Shown: positions 1 through 12,236, counted from the first letter of the stretch. The stretch is DNA of 64,000 nt from Opitutaceae bacterium TAV5 (GCA_000242935.3 CP007053.1:7053001-7117000), one strand, 5' to 3'. Numbers and translations: made by a program. Notes: a model not told the origin generated them from the letters alone.

Positions 1-78
1 CGTGGGTCGATGGACGGACAGCGCCTTCCCGGACCGGATGAATCCGTCAACAGCCGCAGCTCCATCCGGTCAGCCCGC

Positions 79-993
79 TCAGGCCAGCGCCACGATCACC
101 CCGAGCGACACCGCCGAAGCCAGCGTGCTCAGCACGATGCCTCCCGCCGCCAGCGCCTCGTCGCCGCCGAGTTGCTGCACCATCGTGTACGACATGATGG
201 CCGTCGGCGCCGCCATGTAGACCAGCATCACCGTAAGGTCGTCTCCCGTGACGCCCAGCCATCGCGCCACCGCGTACCCGACCAGCGGACACACCCACGC
301 CTTGCCCACCGCGCCGACCGTGGCCGCCCGGAGGTTGCCCCGGAGCGGCAAGGTCACCAGCGCCGAGCCGATACACAGGAGCGACACCGGCACCACCATG
401 CCGGCCACCAGCGTCAGCGTCTGCATCACCGGCAGCGGACACGTCAGCCCCGTCATGTAAAACAGCCCGCCCGCCACGCTCGCCAGGATGATCGGGTTTT
501 TGACGATCGCCAGCACCAGCGCCTTGACCACGCCCGGCCCGAAACCGTGATGGCTCGCGAGCAGCACGGACACCGCCAGCACGTTGTAAACGACCATGAG
601 CGGCGCGATCACCAGCATCGCCACGGTCGACGACACCTGCGGCAGCGCCACCAGCACCGGCAGCCCGACAAAGGCGCCGTTGCCGCGAAACACCCCCTGC
701 ACAAACGTGCCGCGCGCCGCCATCGGCAACCGCAACGCCCGCGCGCCCGCCCAGCCGGCCAGCAGCATGACGAGAGTCGCCAGCACCAGCGCGCCGAGCA
801 GCCGCACCGGTTCGTGGTCTGAATGCTCCGCCGAAGCCAGCCCCGAAAAAATCAGCGCAGGCAAGCCCACGAAAAACGCCAGCCGGTTGAGCGCCGGCAC
901 GACGCCTTCACGAAAAAAGCCGCCCCGCTGCAACGCCGCGCCCAGCGCGATGATCAGGAAGATCGGCAAAAGGGTCGCGAGAACGGCGTGCAT
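79..993 (-). CDS. AEC-family permease (auxin efflux carrier type)
   Basis: About 304 residues, almost entirely hydrophobic, with roughly ten predicted membrane spans. It has the AEC/Mem_trans family layout: an N-terminal MHAVLATLLPIFLIIALG-type helix, then a conserved NRLAFFVGLPALIF segment. The family exports or takes up small carboxylates and similar anions at the inner membrane; the substrate cannot be read from sequence. I chose the ATG at 993 because the longer open frame adds an arginine-rich, non-membrane stretch overlapping the ridA end. It lies 19 bp downstream of ridA on the same strand, so the two are probably co-transcribed. Bases 1-78, downstream of its stop, hold nothing I recognise. 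Confidence 0.85.
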   Translation of the reverse strand: MHAVLATLLPIFLIIALGAALQRGGFFREGVVPALNRLAFFVGLPALIFSGLASAEHSDHEPVRLLGALVLATLVMLLAGWAGARALRLPMAARGTFVQGVFRGNGAFVGLPVLVALPQVSSTVAMLVIAPLMVVYNVLAVSVLLASHHGFGPGVVKALVLAIVKNPIILASVAGGLFYMTGLTCPLPVMQTLTLVAGMVVPVSLLCIGSALVTLPLRGNLRAATVGAVGKAWVCPLVGYAVARWLGVTGDDLTVMLVYMAAPTAIMSYTMVQQLGGDEALAAGGIVLSTLASAVSLGVIVALA

Positions 994-1012
994 CGGTCCG
1001 GAGGAACGCCCC

Positions 1013-1474
1013 TCACTCCGCGACCTCGACCACAAGCTGCACCTCGGTGGTCGCGCCAAACGGCAGGCCGGCCACCGCCACGGCGGCGCGCGCGTGCTTG
1101 CCGGCGTCGCCGAAAACCGCCACGAGCAGATCGCTCGCGCCGTTGATCACCGCCGGGCTGTCCGCAAAACCCGCCACGCCGTTGACGAAACCGTTGACCA
1201 TGACGATGCGCCTGACTTTTTCCAGCGAACCGGTGGCGGCCTTGATGTTGGCCAGCGTATTCAGGACGGCAATACGGGCGGATTCGTAACCGGTCTGCAC
1301 CGTCTGCTCGCTGCCGACCTTGCCGGCATGCGTGACCTGGCCGTCCCGGATCGGGAGCGTGCCCGCGCAATAAAGCAGGTTGCCCGTGCGCACGACAGGC
1401 AGGTAATTGCCGCCGGCGGCAGGCCCGGCGGGAAGTTTCAGTCCGAGTTCGGCAAGTTTTTGCTCCGGAGTCAT
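1013..1474 (-). CDS. RidA/YjgF/Rid family protein
   Basis: 153 residues, close to the longer YjgF-like subgroup (YP_/TdcF-like, about 150 aa). Visible family features are the N-terminal TPEQKLAELG segment, GNLLYCAGTLP, and NTLANIKAATGSLEKV followed by VNGFVNG. Rid proteins hydrolyse reactive enamine/imine intermediates from PLP enzymes in the cytosol, but this subgroup often lacks the canonical RidA arginine, so the activity is uncertain. The ATG at 1474 is preceded on the minus strand by a short AT-containing leader. It probably forms a two-gene unit with the AEC permease. Confidence 0.85.
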   Translation of the reverse strand: MTPEQKLAELGLKLPAGPAAGGNYLPVVRTGNLLYCAGTLPIRDGQVTHAGKVGSEQTVQTGYESARIAVLNTLANIKAATGSLEKVRRIVMVNGFVNGVAGFADSPAVINGASDLLVAVFGDAGKHARAAVAVAGLPFGATTEVQLVVEVAE

Positions 1475-1914
1475 GGGTGTGGATCGATGGTAAACGGATT
1501 AAAGGAAGCTCTGAAAAAGTTTTTGAACAGAAGATAACGAAGGAAACGAAGGCTCGCTGATAGCGGGTGGAGGGTTGGGCATGGGCAACCTTTTCCTTTC
1601 CTGAAAAGGGTCCGGATGCGGGACGGATGACAGAATCCGGAAAACATCTTCGTTATCTTCTTATCTTCTGTGAAAGGGATTGGCCGGTTTTGGCGTTTTT
1701 CAGAGGTTCGTTAATGGAATCGAAAGCTGAAACCACCATCCTGATGCTCGCCTCGCGGAAGGAAAAGCCGGTGTTTCCCGAATTTCGGGAGATCAGTCTC
1801 ACCCGGGCGGCGACGCGAGGACCACCCGGCCTGCCGGCTGCACAATCCCCCTCTTTTCTCACTCACCCAAATTCCCTCTTGATCTGAGACTGAGTCTTGT
1901 TTTCAGATTTTATC
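1475..1914. other. Intergenic region with a 14-bp inverted repeat
   Basis: No credible gene lies between ridA and the next plus-strand gene. It holds a 14-bp perfect inverted repeat (AGAAGATAACGAAG at 1529-1542 and its complement at 1648-1661) about 105 bp apart. This looks like a dispersed palindromic repeat rather than a terminator, because no T-tract follows. Promoters for both divergent neighbours must lie here but I cannot place them. Confidence 0.5.
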
Positions 1915-2805
1915 ATGCTTGCTCGCATCCCGTCCACATGGCGTCACACCGGTCCGATCCGCTCGGTTCAGGTGCGGGCGCGTCCAGAAGGCGAGCGCAT
2001 CCCCCTCCTGGCCGACTGGCCGCGGTTGCTCGACGCGATCCGCGACGCAGGCGAGGTCGTGTTGCAGGTGCGCCATCGTTACGGGCGGCTCATCGGCTGC
2101 GGGCAACTGCCTGCGTTATCCTGGGATGCCACCGGGCAAAACGCCCGTGGCGGCGGCGACGGTCATGCTCTCGACCTGCACACCGCCCGCTGGGCGCATG
2201 CCTGCGGCCGGGTCCGGACCTGTGCGCGCTGCTGTTCGCCCGGCGGCATCTTTATCCACGATCACGGCGACGCCGGTTTTCTCCAGATCTGCCCCCCGGC
2301 CCGCGCTTCGGCCACGCGCTGGGCACACCTGCTCGACGAGTGGCGATCCGGCCCCCCCCTCCCCCCTGCATCGCGACCGCCTGCGGCCGCCTTCAGCGCC
2401 CTGCCGGTTGCCTTGCCCGCTTCGGCTCGCCCCCTCGGTGGCGAGGCCGCCACGCTTCTTGCGCTCCTGCAAGCCGTTATCGACCAGAAACTCGCCATCG
2501 GCTGCGCGCTCGAAACCGCCGGCGCTCGCCAGTACCGCGAGTTTGTCCCGCGTCACCTTGCGCTCGAAAACGGCCTTCTTATACTTTCCGGTGACGGTGT
2601 CGTGGCCCAGGTGATCCTGCCTGTCATCGCAGGACTCGCTCTCGATGATGCCGACGACGCCGCGCCCGCCGGCCGCAGAGGGGGCGTTCTCCATCTCGTC
2701 AATGCCGACGGCAGTTCGCTGCTCTCGGTCGGACCCGCCTCCGGACCCCCCGCCGCCACCCGCTGGCGGACGGTTCTCCGGTCAGCCTTCGCCGGGCTTC
2801 GCTGA
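1915..2805 (+). CDS. Possible HemS/ChuX-like haem-utilisation protein
   Basis: About 296 residues. The layout of the first half resembles half of a HemS/ChuS/HutX repeat: WPRLLDAIRDAGEVVLQVRHRYGRL, then LDLHTARWAHACGRV, then GGIFIHDHGDAGFLQI. A proline/alanine-rich linker separates a second domain. HemS-type proteins bind or degrade haem in the cytosol. The match is from memory of family layout and is weak, so hypothetical protein is a fair alternative. I start at the ATG at 1915 rather than the TTG at 1897. A flavodoxin gene follows 59 bp downstream on the same strand, which fits an electron donor for haem or iron chemistry. Confidence 0.4.
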   Translation: MLARIPSTWRHTGPIRSVQVRARPEGERIPLLADWPRLLDAIRDAGEVVLQVRHRYGRLIGCGQLPALSWDATGQNARGGGDGHALDLHTARWAHACGRVRTCARCCSPGGIFIHDHGDAGFLQICPPARASATRWAHLLDEWRSGPPLPPASRPPAAAFSALPVALPASARPLGGEAATLLALLQAVIDQKLAIGCALETAGARQYREFVPRHLALENGLLILSGDGVVAQVILPVIAGLALDDADDAAPAGRRGGVLHLVNADGSSLLSVGPASGPPAATRWRTVLRSAFAGLR

Positions 2806-2864
2806 TCAACTCCCCCGCCCTTGCACCCTTTTTCCCGTAACAAACCAACCCACCGATATCAGAC

Positions 2865-3341
2865 ATGAGCAACAGTCTCACCATCTACTACGCCACCATG
2901 ACCGGCAATGCCGAGATGCTTGCCCGCCGGGCCGAAGAGCGGGCCACCGCCGACGGCTGGACGGTCAATCTCGTCAATCTGGCCGATGCGAAACCCGACG
3001 ATCTCGCGGCCAATGCGCCTCTCGCGCTCTTCATCGTCAGCACCTGGGGCGACGGCGAACCGCCGTCCGATGCCGAGAGTTTTTACGGCGACCTCACCGG
3101 GTCGTCCGTCGATCTCTCCGCGCTGCGCCATGCCGTCCTTGGCCTCGGCGACCGCGATTACCAGTTTTACAACGCCTTCGCCCGCAATCTCGACGAACGC
3201 CTCGTCGCTCTCGGTTCGAAGACGCTGCTCGACCGCGTCGAGGCCGACCTCGACTTCGAAGACACTTATACGGAATGGGAAAACCGCGTTTTCGCCACCC
3301 TCGCTGAAGTCCGCCAGGACGCCTCGGCGACCTCCGCCTGA
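2865..3341 (+). CDS. Flavodoxin / MioC-like flavoprotein
   Basis: 158 residues, the normal size of a short-chain flavodoxin. The FMN phosphate loop is visible as YYATMTGNAEMLA, the isoalloxazine-flanking 50s-type loop as STWGDGEPPSDAESFY, and the second loop as LGLGDRDYQFYN. This is the arrangement of MioC and of the flavodoxin domain of sulfite reductase/CPR. It would carry one or two electrons in the cytosol. A clear ATG at 2865 follows the upstream gene on the same strand, so the pair may be an operon; the electron acceptor is unknown. Confidence 0.9.
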   Translation: MSNSLTIYYATMTGNAEMLARRAEERATADGWTVNLVNLADAKPDDLAANAPLALFIVSTWGDGEPPSDAESFYGDLTGSSVDLSALRHAVLGLGDRDYQFYNAFARNLDERLVALGSKTLLDRVEADLDFEDTYTEWENRVFATLAEVRQDASATSA

Positions 3342-3387
3342 GCACGCCGCCGGCGCAGCTTTCGCAGCACCGGCCAATCCCGACCTC

Positions 3388-3486
3388 ATGGGCACGACGG
3401 GCGACACCTTCCGGTTTGTCTGCGGGCTGGCCTTCGCGCTGGCCCTGCTCGCCGCATTCGTCCTCATGGTCCACGCCGCGCTGTAG
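3388..3486 (+). CDS. Possible small single-span membrane peptide
   Basis: A 32-codon frame directly downstream of the flavodoxin gene. It encodes a short polar N-terminus and one hydrophobic helix (FVCGLAFALALLAAFVLMV). No family is recognised. The frame is short and the region is GC-rich, so it could be chance; position and composition suit a small operon membrane peptide. Confidence 0.3.
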   Translation: MGTTGDTFRFVCGLAFALALLAAFVLMVHAAL

Positions 3487-3542
3487 CCGCCGGGACAGGG
3501 TCCGCGCGGAGCCTTCTCCCTGCCCTGCTCCCGGGGCAGTAA

Positions 3543-3704
3543 CTGATGTTACCCGGAGCACGCAATGGAGGGGCGGCGTCCCCGCCGCCGGACGGACCGG
3601 CAGGTCCGCCAGAATGAAGCCCTTGTACAATCCGGGCGCGCTGACGCGCGTCGGGCGACGAGGACGTCGCCCCTCCTGCCAATCCTCCTTCCGCGTAACA
3701 TCAG
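3543..3704. repeat. Palindromic intergenic repeat element
   Basis: The segment begins with CTGATGTTAC (3543-3552) and ends with its complement (3695-3704). Further inside, the arms are also related: a GGAGGGGCGGCGTCC-like stretch on the left and its diverged complement on the right. About 160 bp in all, between the small peptide and the stop codon of the VOC gene. It looks like a dispersed extragenic palindrome; no transposase or target duplication is visible. Confidence 0.6.
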
Positions 3705-4157
3705 TCAGTAAATCGGCCATACTCCCGGCGTCAGCAGCTCCAGGAGGTGGCCGTCCGGATCGCGGAAAAAAATGCTGGTGCCACCGGCAGGCCAGGAAAG
3801 CGTGCTTTCGATCGCAATCCGGCGTGCCGCGAGACGCTCCCGCCAGCCGTCGAGCGTTTCCGCCGGCACACTGAACCCGATATGGGTCGGCCCCTGCGTC
3901 CCGTGCGGCGGGATGTCGCCAAACGGCAATGTCGAGCCGAGCGCCGTCCCGTCGTGCGCGAAGAGCAGGAGCACCTGTTTCCCGCCGATGTTGAAGGCGC
4001 AGAAACGTTCGTCGGAGGTCATGACCTCGTAGCCGAACAGGCCGGTGTAAAACTCCCGGGCCCGGGCCAGATCGGCGACATACAGGCATGTTTCCAGCAC
4101 GGCGGACGGAGGAGCGAGCGGCTGTCCGGCGTCGGTATGGGAGGGGCGCGGTGTCAT
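3705..4157 (-). CDS. VOC superfamily (glyoxalase/bleomycin-resistance fold) protein
   Basis: About 150 residues with one glyoxalase-type domain: ETCLYVADLARAREFYTGLFGYEV at the N-terminus, THIGFSVPAETLDGW in the middle, and SIFFRDPDGHLLELLTPG at the C-terminus, which carries the metal-ligand glutamate of the family. VOC proteins include metal-dependent lyases, dioxygenases and resistance proteins, so the reaction is not predictable. I use the ATG at 4157; the longer frame to 4193 adds a basic tail. It is divergent from carB. Confidence 0.85.
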   Translation of the reverse strand: MTPRPSHTDAGQPLAPPSAVLETCLYVADLARAREFYTGLFGYEVMTSDERFCAFNIGGKQVLLLFAHDGTALGSTLPFGDIPPHGTQGPTHIGFSVPAETLDGWRERLAARRIAIESTLSWPAGGTSIFFRDPDGHLLELLTPGVWPIY

Positions 4158-4228
4158 GGTGGTTCTTTTACGGGGCGGGAAAGAGATGGCCACCCTAACC
4201 GCAACACCCCTTGCATTCTTCTTGCTGG

Positions 4229-4338
4229 CAACCGGTTAATCGCCTCTTTCCGACAAACCGGCAACCGGGGAAACGGCCCGGTGGCCGGGCCTCCGGCCGT
4301 TTTCCGTCCTGCCACTGATTTTCTTTTGCAACCGGTTA
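4229..4338 (+). promoter_or_regulatory. Paired CAACCGGTT palindromes upstream of carB
   Basis: Two copies of GCAACCGGTTA/T lie 100 bp apart (4229-4238 and 4329-4338) in the 239-bp gap before carB. The core AACCGGTT is a perfect palindrome. The second copy is followed by TATATTAAA, which could serve as a -10 region. The arrangement suggests operators for a dimeric repressor or activator, but no regulator is identified. Confidence 0.4.
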
Positions 4339-4396
4339 TATTAAATTTGTCGCCCGCCTGCCCGGTTGCACACTCCCGCGCCAAACCCTCCCTCCT

Positions 4397-7612
<3,216 letters not shown>

Positions 7613-7683
7613 CAGGCGAAGTCGGCTACCGAAGCCAAGGGGCGCACTTCACGTGCGCCCCTGCTTTCTGGTCCCCCCGCCCT

Positions 7684-10341
7684 TCACCGCCACTCATGGC
7701 GAGGATAACGGCGCGACAGCTCGGCCTTCACCTTCGGGTACATGTCGCGCCAGAAACTCGTCAGGTCGTCCGTCACCTGGATCGGGCGATGGTTGGGAGC
7801 GAGCACCGCGATCTTCACCGGCACGCGCCCGTGGCCGAGCGTGAATTTCCCTTGCACCCCGTAAAGCTCCTGTATCCGGGCCGACAATACCGGCGGACCT
7901 TCCTTTGCATACTCGACCCTCGAGCGCCGGCCGTTGCCCATCACCAGCCGCTCGGGCAAATAGTCGTCGAGCACCGCAAGCTGCTCCGGACGCAGCCATT
8001 CGCGCAGCACCGGCATCACCGGTTTGTCCTTCAGTTCGCGCGCGCCATAGCTCCCGTAGCAGATCTGCTCGATCAGCGTCGCGCGGTCGGCGTCGGTGAT
8101 CGGCGTCACCTCCAGTTCGGGGAACCACTCGGCCAGCCGGTTCACGCGGACGATCCACTGCTCCACGTTCCCGTTCCACTCGCCGAGCTGGATGCGACCC
8201 GCCAGCACCTCCTCCGCCAGCAAGGCCGCCGCCGCGCTTGCCGGCGGCTCGTCGGCGGTCTGCTTCGCCTCCAGCACGAGATCGCGGAATTTTCGTTCGC
8301 GCCGGGCGATCACCCGCCGGGCCTGCGCGTCGAAGACCACGCCCGTCTCGTCGCGATAATCCGCCGGGAACAGTTCGCGCAGCCATTCTTCCCGCACGGC
8401 CGTGGCAAGCGAGAGCAGCACGTTGACCTCGCCGCCCCGGCCTCCGATCTCGCTCACTTCGGCGGCCACGAGCAACGGCGCCCGCTGGATCGCGCTCTCG
8501 CGGGCGAGAAGCCCCCGTCGCCGGTGGACGAGTTCGCAGCGCAGCGTGCCCGCGTCGAGCCGCTTCGCGAGGTGGTCGGAGAATCCCGCGAGCACACATT
8601 TGCAAATCTCCTCCCCCGCCTCTCCTCCGGCGTCTTTCCCGCTGCCCGCCGCGCCCGCATCGAGCCCTTCCTTCTCCGCAATCTTCAGAAACTGTTCGAA
8701 CAACGGCCCCACCTGCCGCGCGCCCTGGGCGTGCAGGCCGAGCCGGCGGCACGCATCCGGCGCATAACGCTCCCGGTCGGCATAACGCCAGGCGCGCATC
8801 AGCAGGAAAAAGTCGCTTTCCGCCTCCTCGCCAAGCGTATCCTCGCGGGCGTCCTCGATATCGCGCGACACGCCGCGCAGGAGAAAATTCCGCCCCTGCA
8901 CGAGCGCCGCCATCAGCGCCACGCTGCGCACGCACCCGCGCCGGTCCGCCTCCAGCAGCATGCGCGCGTAGCGCGGATGCACCGGGAAACGCAGCATGCG
9001 CCGGCCCGTTTCGGTGATTCGTGTGGCACGGGCTTCCAGCCCGTGTTCCGGGGAGGTGACGCCTGCGTCACCGGAGCATCCCGCCCCGGCGGCCATCACG
9101 GGCTGGAAGCCCGTGCCACGTCCCTCCAGCGCCCCCAGATCCGCCAGCAGCAGCTCCGCCCGCTCCAGCGCCTTCGCGTCCGGTTTCTCCAGCCACGGGA
9201 AACCCGCCACGTCGTCGATGCCGCTCGCCTTGAGCGTCAGCACGACCTCCGCCAGATCGAGCCGCCGCACTTCGGGCAGTTCCTGCGCCGGCCGGTCCGC
9301 GTGCTCGCGTTCGGTCCAGAGCCGCACGCACACACCCGGCGCGGTGCGCCCCGCGCGTCCGGCGCGCTGGTCGGCCGAGGCGCGCGAGATTTTTTCGACC
9401 AGCAGCGTGTTGATGCCGCGGTTCGGGTCGAACCGCGCCACGCGCGCCAGTCCGCAGTCGATGACCGCCGTGACGCCGTCGATGGTGAGCGACGTCTCCG
9501 CGACATTGGTCGAGACGATGATCTTGCGCGCCTCATAACGCGCCACCGCCCGGTCCTGCGCCTCGGGCGGCAGCTCGCCGTGTAATGGAAATACGATACA
9601 ATCGCGCAGCGACCGCTCGCCTTGCAGCGCCTGGACGGTGCGGCCGATTTCGTACGCGCCCGGCATGAAAACCAGCAGGTCGCCGGGTGTTTCGCCCGCC
9701 ACGCGCGCCGCCTCGCGCGCGGCCACCTCCCACACCGGTTCACGCTCGAAATCCACGCGCTTCGGCAGGTAGCGCACCGTCACCGGAAAACTCCGGCCCT
9801 GCGAGGTGAGGATGTCGCACGGCGCGAGGTAGTCGCCGAGCGCCGCCGCGTCGAGCGTGGCCGACATGACCACGATCCGCAGATCGGGACGCGCCGCGCG
9901 CTGGATTTGCAAGGCCCGCGCCAGCGAAATGTCGCCGTAAAGATGCCTCTCGTGAAACTCGTCGAACACGAGAGCCGCCACGCCTTTCAGCCCGGGATCG
10001 AATGACATTTGCCGCAGCAGGATTCCTTCCGTGACAAACCGGATTTTTGTCCGTTCCGACACGCGCGATTCGAGCCGGATCTGGTAGCCGACTTCCGCGC
10101 CGAGCTGGACGCTCATTTCTTCGGCCACGCGTTTCGCCAGCATGCGCGCCGCCAGCCGACGCGGCTGGAGCACGACGACCTCGCCGTCATCGAGAAACCC
10201 GTGCCGCCACAGCATCTGCGGGATCTGCGTCGATTTGCCCGAGCCAGTCGGCGCCTGCACCACCACGCGCCCCTGTCCGCGCAACGCGGCGACGAGCGTG
10301 TTTTCGAGTTCGTAGATCGGCAGTGCGGCGGGTGTCGGCAT
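7684..10341 (-). CDS. hrpB: ATP-dependent helicase HrpB (DEAH-box)
   Basis: 885 residues, slightly longer than usual for HrpB. Order: Walker A QAPTGSGKSTQIPQ near residue 30, the DEFHERH variant of the DEAH box, the SAT motif, helicase C with AETSLTIDG and DQRAGRAGRTAPGVCVRLW, then the HrpB-specific C-terminal region ending PRHEWR. It is a nucleic-acid-dependent ATPase, probably acting on RNA. A 30-odd residue insertion (TGFQPV...GLEARAT) between LGALEG and TETGRRMLRFPVHPR comes from an intergenic palindromic repeat inserted in frame; relatives lack it as far as I recall. It is convergent with carB. Confidence 0.95.
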   Translation of the reverse strand: MPTPAALPIYELENTLVAALRGQGRVVVQAPTGSGKSTQIPQMLWRHGFLDDGEVVVLQPRRLAARMLAKRVAEEMSVQLGAEVGYQIRLESRVSERTKIRFVTEGILLRQMSFDPGLKGVAALVFDEFHERHLYGDISLARALQIQRAARPDLRIVVMSATLDAAALGDYLAPCDILTSQGRSFPVTVRYLPKRVDFEREPVWEVAAREAARVAGETPGDLLVFMPGAYEIGRTVQALQGERSLRDCIVFPLHGELPPEAQDRAVARYEARKIIVSTNVAETSLTIDGVTAVIDCGLARVARFDPNRGINTLLVEKISRASADQRAGRAGRTAPGVCVRLWTEREHADRPAQELPEVRRLDLAEVVLTLKASGIDDVAGFPWLEKPDAKALERAELLLADLGALEGRGTGFQPVMAAGAGCSGDAGVTSPEHGLEARATRITETGRRMLRFPVHPRYARMLLEADRRGCVRSVALMAALVQGRNFLLRGVSRDIEDAREDTLGEEAESDFFLLMRAWRYADRERYAPDACRRLGLHAQGARQVGPLFEQFLKIAEKEGLDAGAAGSGKDAGGEAGEEICKCVLAGFSDHLAKRLDAGTLRCELVHRRRGLLARESAIQRAPLLVAAEVSEIGGRGGEVNVLLSLATAVREEWLRELFPADYRDETGVVFDAQARRVIARRERKFRDLVLEAKQTADEPPASAAAALLAEEVLAGRIQLGEWNGNVEQWIVRVNRLAEWFPELEVTPITDADRATLIEQICYGSYGARELKDKPVMPVLREWLRPEQLAVLDDYLPERLVMGNGRRSRVEYAKEGPPVLSARIQELYGVQGKFTLGHGRVPVKIAVLAPNHRPIQVTDDLTSFWRDMYPKVKAELSRRYPRHEWR
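9023..9119. repeat. In-frame GTGFQPV palindromic repeat inside hrpB
   Basis: Perfect 23-bp inverted arms, GTGGCACGGGCTTCCAGCCC+GTG at 9023-9045 and the complement at 9097-9119, enclose a 51-bp loop that is itself partly palindromic (GGTGACGCCTGCGTCACC). The same arm sequence occurs at 53.34 kb and 54.45 kb in non-coding DNA. The 97-bp repeat plus junction bases keeps the hrpB frame open. Confidence 0.85.
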
Positions 10342-10463
10342 GGAGCGGTTTCGGCGTGGATGACGTGAGAAACCCGGACGGAAAAATCCGGGAACGAGCC
10401 GTCAACCGAAACCGTCCCGCCCGCCCCCGTGCAAGCCGCAATGCGACCGGGCTCCTCCCGCGC

Positions 10464-11078
10464 TCACAAGCCCGACATGTCCATCTTCCGCGCCGTGAGC
10501 TTGTCGCGTTCCTGCTGGTCTTTTTCCTCCAGCGCGGAATCCGAATACACAACCCAGAGCGTGCCGATGTTGCTGACCGAGATTTTCCGGGTGCCGCGCT
10601 TGAGCGAAAAACTGTTGTCCGACCGCACCACGGCCAGGCTGCCGCTGCTGCCGTACTTGCCGATCAGGAAACGGTAGAGAAACTCGAACGTTTCCTTGTC
10701 CTCCGCCGGGTTGCCCACATCCGCCACGCCCCGGATCTGGTAGATCGTCTTTGTCACCGGCGTCACGCTCACCAGATAAAGCTGGAACAGTCCGCTCGCC
10801 ACCGGAGGCACCACGCTGTACGTGTTGGCCGAGCTCTCGCCGGCCACCGGTTTGCCCTTCGCCACATCAAAGGTGTCACCGAGCTTCAGACCGAAGGCCC
10901 CGTCGATTTCGGGCACAGCCGCAACGGCCGGGGCCACAACCGGAGCCACTCCCTCGGCCGGCGCCGCCGGGGTGTCCGGAGCGGCCGGGGCCACCGGGGC
11001 GGGAGGCTGCACTTCAACGGTCTGTGCGGGCAGGGATGCGACCAGAACGAACGGGAGGAATGACAACAGGTTTTTCAT
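10464..11078 (-). CDS. Secreted hypothetical protein
   Basis: About 204 residues with a clear signal peptide (MKNLLSFLPFVLVASLPAQ, likely cleaved after the AQ), followed by a Pro/Ala/Val-rich linker to about residue 55. A compact domain follows, containing GLKLGDTFDV, FQLYLVSVTPV and TFEFLYRFLIGKYG. The C-terminus (SDSALEEKDQQERDKL) is charged and helical. I do not recognise a family; the position after the signal suggests a periplasmic protein. ATG at 11078 was chosen because it begins the signal peptide. It is divergent from the 11292 gene. Confidence 0.65.
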   Translation of the reverse strand: MKNLLSFLPFVLVASLPAQTVEVQPPAPVAPAAPDTPAAPAEGVAPVVAPAVAAVPEIDGAFGLKLGDTFDVAKGKPVAGESSANTYSVVPPVASGLFQLYLVSVTPVTKTIYQIRGVADVGNPAEDKETFEFLYRFLIGKYGSSGSLAVVRSDNSFSLKRGTRKISVSNIGTLWVVYSDSALEEKDQQERDKLTARKMDMSGL

Positions 11079-11291
11079 GAGCGAAAGGGAATTGGCGACT
11101 CCGACCCTGGGCGGATCACGCGCCGGATGCGAGCCATGAATCCGCCGCACTTTCGTGCCTGGCACTTCCCCTGGCGCCCTCCCTTCGCCCTGCCGGCGGC
11201 GGCGTCTCCGCTCCGTTCACAACAAAGCTGCATGTCACTCCTTGCGTTACCCGCAACCATCGCCATCCATAACCACCTTCACGATCTGACC

Positions 11292-11822
11292 ATGACGCTT
11301 ACGCCCGAACAAAAAGCCGCTGTCGCCAGCTGGATTGCCGCCGGCGACAATCTTTCCACCGTCCAGAAACGACTCCTGGAGGAGTTCAATCTTTCCATGA
11401 CCTACATGGACGTGCGCTTCCTCGTCGATGACCTTGATCTCACGCTCAAGGATCCCGTCAGGCCCAGGGCCGACGCCTCCGACGTCAGCAAACCCGGAAC
11501 GGCTCCGGCCGGGGGCGACGCGGCCCCGGCAGCTGGCGACGATGACGAGATCGAGGACGACGCCCTGCCCGCCACTCCCGACGGAGAGGCCGTCCCCGGC
11601 GGCAACGTCGTGGTCAATGTGGACAACGTCACCCTCATTCCGGGCGCCCTCGCCAGCGGCACGGTGACCTTCAGCGACGGCGTCACCGGAAAGTGGATCG
11701 TCGACAACTACGGCCGGCCCGGTTTCACGGAAGTCAGCAAGGAAGGCTACCGGCCCACCAAGGAAGACGCGCAGAGCTTCATGCAACAGCTCGACGCAGC
11801 GCTGCGCCAGAAGGGCTTCTGA
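11292..11822 (+). CDS. Conserved-looking hypothetical protein with acidic linker
   Basis: 176 residues. The N-terminal part (TPEQKAAVASWIAAGDNLSTVQKRLLEEF, then MTYMDVRFLVDDL) looks like a small helical, HTH-like domain. An acidic Ala/Asp linker follows, and the C-terminus is a beta-rich domain (NVVVNVDNVTLIPGALASGTVTFSDG, then WIVDNYGRPGF). I recall similar proteins in Verrucomicrobia but no function. The ATG at 11292 begins the recognisable domain. It is the last backbone gene before the cassette array; the hairpin CTTTTCCTGACGGAAAAG near 11896 may end its transcript. Confidence 0.65.
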   Translation: MTLTPEQKAAVASWIAAGDNLSTVQKRLLEEFNLSMTYMDVRFLVDDLDLTLKDPVRPRADASDVSKPGTAPAGGDAAPAAGDDDEIEDDALPATPDGEAVPGGNVVVNVDNVTLIPGALASGTVTFSDGVTGKWIVDNYGRPGFTEVSKEGYRPTKEDAQSFMQQLDAALRQKGF

Positions 11823-12047
11823 TCGCGGCTCTGCCACCGGAGAGCTTTTCCTGGAGCATCTTGACAGAACTGTAGTCGTAGCCACAGACCTCGACTTTTC
11901 CTGACGGAAAAGTGCCTGTGGTAACGATGCGTAGCATCACCGGTTTGGGGCGAGGCGCCCCGCCCACCAAGCAGAGACTCTCCCTCATCATTCCCTCACC
12001 CATTTTCATTTCCGGTCCGAAATTCAGGTAAAGAGAGGGTCATGGTG

Positions 12048-12236
12048 GAATGGCGCTTAGTTAAGCCGTCTCTCCGTTGAAAACCAGTGACTTCCCAAAG
12101 CCATGAAAAAACGTGAAACCCGTCCAACCTTTTGAGAGGGAAACCCCTCTGGAATCCGGGCCAACATTGAGATCGATTCATGCATTGGAAATTACCTCTC
12201 AAAACGACGGAAAACCGCCTTAACTAAGCGCCATTC
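12048..12236. mobile_element. 189-bp MITE with 18-bp terminal inverted repeats
   Basis: Ends are GAATGGCGCTTAGTTAAG (12048-12065) and its exact complement (12219-12236). Both sides carry the 11-bp direct repeat GGGTCATGGTG (12037-12047 and 12237-12247), i.e. a target-site duplication. The homologous leader at 27.68 kb has the uninterrupted site with one copy. There is no coding capacity. An 11-bp duplication fits IS4-type transposases; a parent element is not in the window. Confidence 0.85.

Noticed and set aside
10-822. Long plus-strand Arg/His-rich frame opposite the AEC permease
   Set aside because: Typical antisense shadow of a high-GC gene; the minus frame has clear membrane-protein character.
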